This document shows, one piece after another, positions 47,919-58,333 of a DNA stretch of 64,000 bases. A program made the translations under genes and the position numbers. Under the pieces are notes generated by a model, which saw only the letters and a list, made by a program, of their open reading frames with translations, ran no database searches and had not been told where the DNA came from. The stretch comes from Flaveria trinervia (taxonomy: Eukaryota > Streptophyta > Magnoliopsida > Asterales > Asteraceae), in the NCBI GenBank assembly GCA_025506515.1, contig CM046453.1, forward strand, positions 3,478,501-3,542,500, read 5' to 3'. The first letter of the stretch is position 1; each line of letters begins with the position of its first letter.

Positions 47919-49627
47919 AAACAATTATATTTTTAGTGGTATTTGGTGGTTTTATTAACTAAACTAAATAAAATGCAATAAACAATTATATTTTTAATTC
48001 AATGAAAATATACTAATTGAGCATTCTAGTATAAAGAATGCATAACAATATTATTTGTAACAAAGTTTAATTATAAATTTTTATAATTTTTTTTAAAATA
48101 CTCATAATTTAAACAATAATATATAGATAAAGCTTTAAGGTTTTAAATCATTATTTAGAGTCTATTTTATAAAAATATAAACTAAAAATAAATCTTGTTT
48201 TATAAAATGTTTAAATTATTCAAGAAATAAATTCATAGAAATTGGTAAAGTGATTTTAAAAATACCCAATTTATAAAATTATTTTTAAAATTTTTAGAAT
48301 TCTTTTATATATTTTAAAAGCTTGAAAAAAAACCAAAAGAATGTATTGAGGGTCCCCGGGTTCGAACCCAATAAACCAAAGGCCTTGGCCGAGGTTTATC
48401 TCCATTTTAAATTGTTAAAAACATAACTCAAGCAAGACCCCCAAAACCTATGAACCCTAATTTGACAAATTCCAAAATTGAACATCAATTCGATGTTGTT
48501 ACTCAGATTAACCATAAGACTTTTGATCCCCAAGTAAAACCGAGTGTGTAGGTGTGTTCTACTTACTTGATTATGAGCGAATTGATAAGATTTACTTCGG
48601 TTTATCTTCGGTTCTTTCGTGATGAACAGAGGGTTTGATTTCAAGTTTGCGATGGATCTTTCAAGAAATTGAGTGTTCAGAGAGGTTAAAGGGATCTAAA
48701 GGGATGATTCCCCTCTGTTATATAGCTCTGATTTGATGTGGCTAAACCTAAACAGTTACGAGTCGAATACGAATGAAAATGGGTTCAATTCGAGGTTTAA
48801 TTCATCGTTTCATCTGGAATTGGAATCAATGGTGAATTAGAACCGTTGAGACGAACGTTTGAACTCGTTTAATTGGGTTATTATTATGTTTTAATTGTCG
48901 AACGATTCTCATTTTGATGGTAATCGGGTTTAACTCCCGAATGTCTCTTGTAACCGCTATTTCAATCAATTTGAAGCACATCCAAGAGTTCTAACGGTGT
49001 CAAGATGCGATTATCAAACGATAAGGTTCAAACTACCGGTTTACGTGGGTGTTTTCGGCCCTACCGGTGCCACGCCGGCTTCGCCGGTCGGCTGCCGGAA
49101 AGTCGGGGAGTGAGAGGGAAAGATGAGATTATGTTTTGGGATTTTACAACTTTGGTCCCTGAAATTTTAAGTTTGTTATTTTGTGTTTAAAGACTTTCAT
49201 TTAAAGTTTCCAATTTACATAATTACCCCTTCAAGTTAATTAAGCTTTAAGTTTCAAATGTTTTTATAATTTACTAATTGTTTAACTATTATAACTTATT
49301 ATTTTTATTTTTATTGTTATTCTTATTTTATTTATTAATATTATTTTTATTACTATACCTAAATGTTAAGTTTCATGGTAATAAGCAAAAATTATAATTA
49401 CTAGTATTATTATTATGATATATTATTATTATTATTATTTTAGAATAACTAGTATTATTATTATTATAACTTTTTATTATTACTATTATTATTAGCTATT
49501 AAAAAGAATTAAAGACAAATAAGGAAATATGCATGACTATTCTATAAGTTTCATAATTGACAACAATGGTTATTACAAGAATAAACGATGCTAACTTTTA
49601 ATTACTAGAAAAATACAGGATGTTACA
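47919..49627 (-). repeat. Second part of the 3' LTR of element B
   Basis: From TTAGTGGTATTTGG to GGATGTTACA it aligns with 59217-60953 of the 5' LTR. A 37-bp deletion near 48366 removes most of the tRNA-like patch. Followed by the purine tract of B (minus-strand TATAAGTTGGGGAGAC). Confidence 0.9.
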
Positions 49628-50632
49628 GTCTCCCCAACTTATAAGAATTCGTCCTGAAATTAAGAATGAAAGTATACAAACAAAAACGGGTACTTTTTCT
49701 TCATATGCTACCCACGCTCCCAAGTAAACTCAGCTCCATGCTTATTCTCCTATCAAACCTTACGATTGGAGTTGTTATGGTTCTTGTCTTCTTCATGATA
49801 CGATACATGATTTCAATAGGTTTCTCAACAAAGTGTAATGACTCGTTGATTTGGATTTCATTAAACAGAACATGCAGACTTTCGTAAGCCAAGCACTTTC
49901 TGAAATTTGAGACGTGGAACATAGGATGAACTCCACTAAGGTCAGAAGGTAATTCCAGTTTGTAAGTCACTTTCCCGATTCTTTTCAGAATCTTGAAAGG
50001 TCCTACAAATCTTGGAGCTAGTTTACCTTTTTTCCCAAAGCGAACAACGTCATTCCACGGTAAGACCTTAAGAAGAACCATATCCCCAACTTGGAGCTAG
50101 TGATGAAGTTTTCACCAATGTCGGTCCAGGAGATCGGTGAACGGCATATACGACCATAAAGCGCTTCGAAAGGTGCCATCTTGATAATTGAATGGTAACT
50201 ATTGTTATATGAAAATTCTGTGAGCGGCAAATGCATATCCCAGTCACCACCAAAATCAAGGACACAAAGTCGTATCAAATCTTCCAAGGTTTCTCGGTTT
50301 GACCATCCGTTTAAGGATGGTAAGCTGTGCTTAGATCCAATTGAGTACCTAAGAGTTCTTGCATAGATAACCAAAAATGCGAAGTGAAGCGAGCATCTCG
50401 GTCGGATATAATATGCAAAGGTACCCCATGACGACTTACAATTTCATCAATGTATATACGAGCCAACCTTGATGTCTTGTAAGTGTCACGTATGGGTATA
50501 AAATGTGCCGACTTGGTCAATTGGTCAACGGTCACCCATATGCTATCATGACCATAAGAGGTACGGGGTAGTTTGGTTATGAAGTCCATGGATATGTGTT
50601 CCTATTTCCACATAGGAATCTGGGGTTGTGCA

Positions 50633-53600
50633 TGTCACACTCCAATCGATGGCGGAAACATCAGGGCGCGAGAAGTGATAGATTGTTCAAAGACATCATA
50701 GAACTAAAATGACAATAAATTAAGATTAATTTCATTTTCATTAATCAATATAATGTTACAATGCTTCAAATAAACATAGAAAATTTTTAAGAAATACAAG
50801 TCTAAAACAAGCATAATAAAATGATAGATTTGGTGTGTTTCTAAGTCCACCTAATTGAATTTCTTGATAAAGCTTCAAGCATTTCCTGAAACATGTATAA
50901 AATATTAGTCAACATATGATTATGTTGGTGAGCATACAAGTTTGAATATATTGTACAATAGAGAATAAATCTCAATTCAACATGAGTAAAGTATACTAAA
51001 GTTTGTACATTGCTAGCATGCAAAGCCGATAATCAAACCAAAGTGTCCACTAGCGTATAACATAAAGAGTATAACATAAATGCATAAAATAAATTCAAAC
51101 ATAAAAGAAATTCGATTAAGGCTTGGAATGTTCCGGTTTTGGAACTAAGACTAATCCAAAGTAGTCAAGACTTATTTTGAGTTCGGGAATCATGCTTTGG
51201 CTTAATGGGTTAGAATACTCTCGTCGACAAGTCGGGTAACGGTATTCGACCTTCTAGTTATTACATGTCCATTTTCAATCAAATCTTGAGACTTTAGTGA
51301 GATTGAAAATCAAAGAATGGAACTAGTCACCAAGATGTGGATATCACTCCTAACTTGGTGATGTCGTTTTCTAAACGTGGTTGGTACTTATCCATCAAAG
51401 TAAGGAATTTAATCCTAACTCGTTGGTAAGGGTCCACAAGAATGAGATAAGTGAAATTGCCATCAAGGTAAGGAAATCACTCCTATCTTAATAGTTTAAT
51501 TTCATAAAAACAATAATGACGGATTGAAAGTCATCACCAAAGTAAGGGATTCACTCCTATTTCAGTGAGATCATTTCATTTGTAAAATACGAGTGTCTTT
51601 GTATTGTCGTTGCATGATTACACCTTAGGAAAGATGTATTTCTTTTTGGCCGAGAATAAGATGAGGAGCAAGATTAGGTAGATTTGAGGGTTTCTTTTCC
51701 TGTTTATTTTCTTTGGCACAAACATAAGATAATCAAACAATTCATAAGCATTACTAATGGGAGTCCTTAGTCATAGGCTAGGTAAAACATGGAAGTTTTC
51801 CTAATTTCCTATAACTATGGCTCTGATGCCAATCTTCACACCCAATTGATGGCAGAAACATCGGGGGCACGAGAAGTGATAGATTGTTCAAAGACATCAT
51901 AGAACCAAAGTGATAATAAATTAAGATTAATTTCATTTTCATTAATTAATATAACATTACAATGCTTAAACATACAAAATTTTTGAGAAATACAAGTCTA
52001 AAACATGCATAACAAAATAATAGATTTGGTGTGTTTCTAAGTCCATCTAATTGAATTTCTTGATAAAGCTTCAAGCATTTCCTGCAACATGTATAAAATA
52101 TTGGTCAACATATGAATATTTTGGTGAGCATACAAGTTTGAATGCATTGTATAATAGAGAATAAATCTCAATTCAACATGAGTAAAGTATACTAAAGTTT
52201 GTACATTACTAGCATGCAAAGCCGATAATCAAACTAAAGTGTCCACTAGCGTAATCTTAGCATTAAAAATGACCAAGACCGTAAATATTGAATAACTTAA
52301 TATAGACCCATCATAATAAGGCCGATGTGCTAGTCCTATAGCGCTATACATGTTAAGAGAGGTTTAGATTTCTTGCAAGATAATGTATTCTAGAATGTAT
52401 TCACAAATAGTATAACAAGTAAGCATGTTTGTGTGAATTGAGTTTTAGAAAAAGTTTGATTGAATGTATGCTTAAGTGTATTTGATAAATGGTACATGTT
52501 GCAACCCAAATAGTGTTAAAACAAAAGGGGTGAAGTATGACTCACAGTTTAGCGATTAGAATCCACAACAATATATAAATGAGTTTAAAGGATTCACCAA
52601 AGTCACCCTAAAAGATAAACGAAAGTGTGTAAGTTTAGGATTCAAAGTTTGAGATTTTAGCATTTGGAAAGTATACAAAAATTACAAATATGAGAGTATA
52701 TGAAAGTATATACTACTTAGACACTTATTTGACACCATGTATTGTATGTGTTCTTTATGAGTTTTAGTCACTCATTGGAAGTCCAAATTAAGGAATCATA
52801 AGATTAGTATAATATCTACCTTAACACATAACATTTAACCATGGTTGATTGATATTATGATTTGGTTTTGACTAAGTATTATGTAGATATAAATATAAGT
52901 CATGCATTAGAGGTAGGGTAATCCACAAACCTCAAGTGTTATATTCATATAAGTCATGTATTAGAGGTAGGGATATCCACAAACCTCAAGATTGTCACCG
53001 TTGCACAAAATCTCCACATAAGGGTGATTCAGATGGTCATGAGTATATAAATTAAAGTACTAATGTAAATTAACTAGTTTGACTAAGTGTTCAAGTGGGG
53101 TATGGTGGATAAATTAGTTATAGAACCAAGGTTCAACATCACCATTTCATACCATCACACAAGCCTTTCAACATTGGTTGGAGGCTCGGTTTGGTTTCAT
53201 CAACTTCTTGATTGTAGATCACTTAGTGTTTTGTAAAGATGAAAGAATAGAGTGTAAAAGCCTTAAAATTTCAGAAATATAACTTCAACGCAAGCCTTCC
53301 AACATTGAATTGTTGGTGACTTGGTTTAGTATGTAAAAGGTTTAAAAATAAGACAAGAAAACATGTATGAAAGAGTCAAGTATAATATTTCCAACTTAGA
53401 CCTCAAAAATAAGGGTTTACCATACTTGTGTCACCTTGGTGACTAAGTGGTTAAGTCCTAGAGTTTGTTCCAAGTGGTAAAGAAAATAAAGAAGAAAGTA
53501 GAAAGAAAGTATAAATAAATAAATAAACAAATAAAAACTCACAAGTTGTTCTTGAATATTTCTTGTAAAAAATAGAGTTTTTGGATGGATTGAGAGAGTT

Positions 53601-54029
53601 TAGAGTGATGAAAGTTATTAGAGGGGGGATTTGAGTTAGTATTTATAGATAAAAATTATGGTTGGGCATTAATGAAAGTAGTTGGAGAGATGAGTGGAAG
53701 TAAATTCAATAAGTTTTAATTTTAACCCCTTAACTTATTTTATTTATTAATTTGCACCATAACTAATAATTAAGAATGACTATTTTAATATATAAATCAT
53801 AAAAAAAACTTATAGATAAATTTCTGAAAAAAATATATATGTTCTGATAAGTTGTTCGGTTTTGCATTGAAATACGCATTTGTAATTGTTTAAGCGTTGC
53901 ACAAACATATAATCAATAAGAATTATATAAAAAAATATTTTTACTATGATCAAGTCTTTAGATTACAAGGATTGAAGATGAGTAATTTATCACATTAAAA
54001 AAATAAATTTAAAAATATAGAACGTTACA
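50633..54029 (-). mobile_element. LTR retroelement C, inserted in the integrase of element B; coding region deleted
   Basis: Left LTR piece 50633-51057 begins TGTCACACTCC; right full LTR 51835-54029 (about 2.2 kb) ends ACGTTACA. Between them only a leader (51058-51834), ending in a primer-site-like TGGCATCAGAGCC on the minus strand. The flanks GTGCA (50628-50632) and GTTCA (54030-54034) look like a 5-bp target duplication with one mismatch; element A has GCTCA at the same place without any insertion, which supports this empty-site reading. No gag or pol remains. Confidence 0.85.
51058..51834 (-). repeat. Leader of element C with four imperfect hairpin-like repeats
   Basis: Between about 51309 and 51580 a unit of the form CACCAAG..AAGGAxTCACTCCTA.CTTGGTGA recurs four times, about 60-110 bp apart. 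The first copy can pair TCACCAAG with CTTGGTGA around a 19-base loop. Confidence 0.6.
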
Positions 54030-54206
54030 GTTCAAGTAAGCCACTTGGACGTTGATGTTCGGCTTTAACCTTCGTACACGTAAGACACTTAGCTACATAA
54101 GTTGCTATGTCTTTCTTCATTCCAGGCCACCAATATTGACCACGTAGTTCCATATACATATTATCGGAGCCAGGATGAATAGAATAACGACTTTGATGAG
54201 CTTCAT

Positions 54207-55145
54207 TCATGATAAAGGTATGAAGATTATCACGATTTGGAACCCAATTCGATTCGCAAAATACATCAATCCATTGGGTTTCGTTTCCAATTGAGCTAGA
54301 AGGTTATGCTCCAATTCATCCTTCATTCTTCCTTCTTGTTGAACCGCTTGTTGAGCCTCTAAAATACTAGACTCGATGTCACTTTCGATCCTTAAATTTT
54401 GTAGCAGCATGGTAGTCTTGTTGACGTCTAGACGGATCTCGGTATCAAATTCTACCAAAGTGTCAAACCATTGACGTCGATTGCAAATCTCTTGAAACGA
54501 GATCGTCTTGTTATAAACCTTTCGGCTTAGTGCATCGGCCACAACATTTGCCTTACCAGAATGGTAACGAGTGTCACAGTCGTAATCACTAATCAACTCC
54601 ACCCAACGACGTTGTCTCATATTGAGATCTTTTTGATTAAAAATGTGTTGAAGGCTTTTGTGATCCATGTAGGCTATACATTGTGTACCATAAAGGTAGT
54701 GCCCAAATCTTTAAAGCAAAAACTACAACACCAAGCTCGAGATCGTGCGTCGTATAATTCATCTCGTGGACCTTCAATTGTCTTGATGCATATGCTATGA
54801 CCTTTCCTCGTTGCATGAGAACACAACCAAGGCCTTGTTTAGATGCATCACAATACATTATGAAATCGTCATTTCCATCGGGTAGGATCAAGATAGGAGC
54901 ATTACACAACTTATGCTTTAACGCTTCAAAAGCTTCTTCTTGCTTGGACCCTACTTGAATGGTTTATTCTTTTGTGTTAGAGAAGTAAGAAGCTTCGTGA
55001 TTCTCGAAAAGTTGGCAATGAATCGCTGGTAATTACCAGTAAGATCAAGGAAGGAATGAACTTCGGTCGGAGTTGTAGGAACACACCAATTCTTCACTGC
55101 TTCCACCTTTGCAGGGTCAACGTGAATTCCTTGGCTATTTACCAC
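54207..55145 (-). pseudogene. RNase H region of element B
   Basis: 55145-54951 holds the connection domain (L-T-G-N-Y-Q-R-F-I). 54909-54637 holds [15 protein letters not shown] and A-Y-A-S-R-Q-L. 54668-54207 holds the M-D-H-K-S-L ... A-L-S-R-K end. Frameshifts separate the parts. Confidence 0.85.
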
Positions 55146-55235
55146 GTGTCCTAAAAATTGAACTTCTTCAAGCTAGAATTCACACTTTGAGAACTTCGTG
55201 TACAATTGTTCCTTCTTCAACAATTCAAGGACTAG

Positions 55236-56150
55236 TCACAAGTGAAGTTCATGATCGGTCTTGGAATTGGAATAGATAAGTATGTAGTCAATGAAAACGA
55301 TCACAAACTTGTCTAGATAAGGTTTGCATACTCGATTCATGAGATCCATGAAGACAACAGGAGCATTTGTTAAACCAAAAGGCATAACCATGAAATCATA
55401 GTGCCCATATCGAGTACGGAACGCAATCTTTGGGATATGATCATCATGGACTCGTAATTGATGGTATCCAGAACGTAAATCAATCTTCGAGAAAATGGCA
55501 GCTCCTTGAAGTTGGTTGAAAAGATCATCGATATGAGGAAAAGGATAAAGGTTCTTGATGGTAAGCTTGTTAAGTTCACGATACTCGATGCACATATGAA
55601 ACGACCCATATTTATTATTCACGAATAGAACGAGTGCATCCCAAGGTGAAGAGCTAGGACAAATAAAACCCTTCTTGGATAGTTCTTGAAGTTGACTAGA
55701 TAGCTCTTGTATTTTCGATGGTGCAAGTCGATATGGTGACTTAACCACGGGGTTTGCTCCCGGAATTAAATCGATTTTAAACTTGACTTCACGCATGGGA
55801 GGTAAACCACTAAGCTCATCGGGAAATACTTTGGGAAAGTCTCGTACAATCAGGACATCCTTAAGATCTTTCCCTTTGACCAAGTTGACCACGTAAGCCA
55901 AGAAAGCCATATAGTTCTTGCTTAAGCATTTTCGGGCTCGAGTGCAAAACATGAGTTTAAGTCCTTTGGAGGATTTTTCACCGAACACTTTCAATGTATC
56001 CCCAGAAGGTAACGGAATAAGAATGCACTTCTCGAAACAAATGATCTCGACATGGTGTTTGTCTAACCAATCCATACCAATGATAACATCAAAGCTTCCA
56101 AGTTTCATAGGAATAAGATCGATAAATAAATCATGCGCATTGAGACTCAA
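55236..56150 (-). pseudogene. Protease end and reverse transcriptase of element B, catalytic Asp lost
   Basis: A 304-codon open stretch with V-I-I-G-M-D-W-L, the RT entry [32 protein letters not shown] and the active-site box. That box reads F-I-D-Y-I-L-I-Y-S instead of F-I-D-D: the second catalytic Asp is Tyr (codon 55284-55286). The protein was therefore inactive even without the frameshifts around it. Confidence 0.9.
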
Positions 56151-57568
56151 GATACAATCACGAATACGATATCAACGGTGATTAGTTCTCCATCAGCGAC
56201 TTCAATGATGAGAGGCCTTTCTAGTTTCGTATGTGGTTTAGAAAGAATAGATTCAAACTCTAACGAGACAAAACTCTTATCAGATCTAGAGTCAAATAGA
56301 GCGTAGGCATAAGTATTAATAATAAGGAACATACCTGTTCAGTTTTAAAAGTATTTAATGATACAGGTAATGCATTAAAAGAATTAGATCATAAAGGTTG
56401 AGGTTGGTTTTAACATACCGTTCACCACATCATTGTTTGCTTGTGCTTGATTCGCGTTGATGTTGAAGGCACGTCATCAGGCTTGTGGAACATTACCCAC
56501 AAGAAGAAGGCATTGTGGGCAGAAATGACCAGATTCCCCACAATTGTTGCAAACACGATTTGCGACCATCGCGGCGTTATTAGGTGCATGGTGACAAGTC
56601 ACCACTAAGTGTCCTTATTTACCGCACAAGGTACAGATGCGGCACAGAGCGTTCCTCGGATGATGGTACCTACAAATGTTGCACATAGGTTGAGGACCAG
56701 CATAGGCCCTAGCCACAGGCACTTGAGCCACAGGTGCAACCACAAAACAAGTTGTCTTTGCGGTGGTTTGGGTGCAACCACGACATAGTTGCGAGCCGGT
56801 GTGAACTTGAGCTTCTTCTTCTTGTTGTTGTTTTTGTAAGGACGGTTCGGTTTTAGTCTCCTTGGCAGCTTCGGGCACCGTCTTCTCAACTTTCTTAGCA
56901 CCCTTGACAGACATGGTGCCCGCTCCTATATGATTCTCGGTAAGTTGAGCGGTAATAGTAATGGCTTCCTCCAAAGTTATGGGTCGACTACCCACCACAA
57001 CATCTTGGATTTGGAGTGGTACACCCTTGATGAACTTCTCGATGTTGCGAGGAGCAGTGTTGACCATATGGGGAAACATAATGCTAAACTCGTGATCCCT
57101 AGTTGAGTAGGCCAAATGATCACCACCATCTTGCTTAAGGTTCCAAAACTCTTCCTCTAGCTTTTACAGTTCACTCCTCAGGAAGAACTTAGAGATGACA
57201 ATGTTCTTGAACTCGTCCCAGGTTAGTGCTAACATAGTGTCAGCACCACAGTTCCTTTTCTCGCTATTCCACCAAGTAAGTTCCCTTTGTTGGAGCATAC
57301 TAGTGGCATAACGAACCTTGAGCACCTCTGGACACTCACAATTGATAAATGTGTTCTCCATGCTTCCAAACCACTCGAGAAGACCAGTGGCTCCTTCCTT
57401 GCCACTATAGCTAGTGGGCTTGCATGAACTAAAATGTTTGAAGGTAGAGGTTTGGTTGTTGCGCCTTTGGTTCGTGCTATTTTCTCCTTGACCATTCCCG
57501 TTGTTGCTAGAGTTGGTCATCATGGTGCTATTTAACTCAGCAACCATGGTTGGGATGATGACAACCAT
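56147..57568 (-). pseudogene. Gag and protease start of element B
   Basis: 57568-57164 is the gag core, ended by TAA in place of a Gln codon at about 57164-57166. 57115-56605 continues in two overlapping frames through the Lys-rich linker and zinc knuckles. 56332-56147 is the protease, with the active-site region changed from the usual D-S-G-A-D to D-S-R-S-D. Confidence 0.85.
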
Positions 57569-58333
57569 TTATCTTGCAACCATGGCGGCTAGCTTACGGT
57601 CAGAACATCCATGCTTTCCATGGTGACGAGAAATGCTGGATACAAAATGAGTTAGTCATGGGAATGAGGATATGAAAGGATAGTAATTTAAACAAACATA
57701 AATCAAGAGTTGTAAGGCACATGGAATGGTTCCATTTGGTAACGCATTACCACTTGGAAACGTTAACACATCAAGGTAAATTGACCCATTTGTCTTAGAA
57801 ACTTGTGTACATTGACCATAGTTTATCACTCACCCCAAAAATCCCCAGGTAAGCATAACTAGTCCCGTAGGATTTATGTGAAATGCTTGCCTTAGCCCGA
57901 AGGCTTTTTGCTAGAAAATCCAAAATACAAGTGTCTATGTGTCACACAATATTTTTTAGGTTCATGTAATCAAAACCTTGATGAGATTTTCATAGATTAG
58001 ATTAAAGTCTAAAGATAAACCACGATATAAGTGTACGATCCAACGTGTCATCGATAATAAGTTTAGGAAGTTTTATTCGTCTGGGAGAATCAAAGAATTA
58101 AGGATAAGTCTAGGGGAGACAAACAACAAAGTTTAAGCATTTACAAGGCAACCTATCTAAAGCATCAAGTTACACATAAAAGGCATTCATAATTAGATAG
58201 CATCATGTAGCATACAACAATTTATATTTACAAGAATATCAAGATTAATCTATAAGGTTCATACATAAACTATAGTCTAGGTCACCATTTCTAATAACCT
58301 AAATCCATATAGTTATGGGCTCTGATACCAATC

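Larger units (their letters stand above)
49701..54210 (-). pseudogene. Integrase of element B, split by element C
   Basis: The N-terminal zinc-binding part lies at 54210-54025 (H...H...C-L-T-C-T). The catalytic core lies on the other side of C at 50589-50311 ([14 protein letters not shown]) and 50374-50018. The C-terminal Y-K-L-E-L-P/H-P-M-F-H-V-S and chromodomain-like tail are at 50081-49701. Additional frameshifts and an internal deletion between core and tail (about 50095) break it further. Confidence 0.85.

Noticed and set aside
47583..49627. Simple LTR-int-LTR-int-LTR tandem array produced by recombination between two elements
   Set aside because: The middle LTR is a seam of two families, and the first part of B's LTR (40371-41147) lies left of A with the TACAA duplication at the outer ends, so nesting plus deletion explains everything better.
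51309..51580. CRISPR-like repeat array
   Set aside because: Eukaryotic context, units too diverged and irregularly spaced; lies in a retroelement leader.
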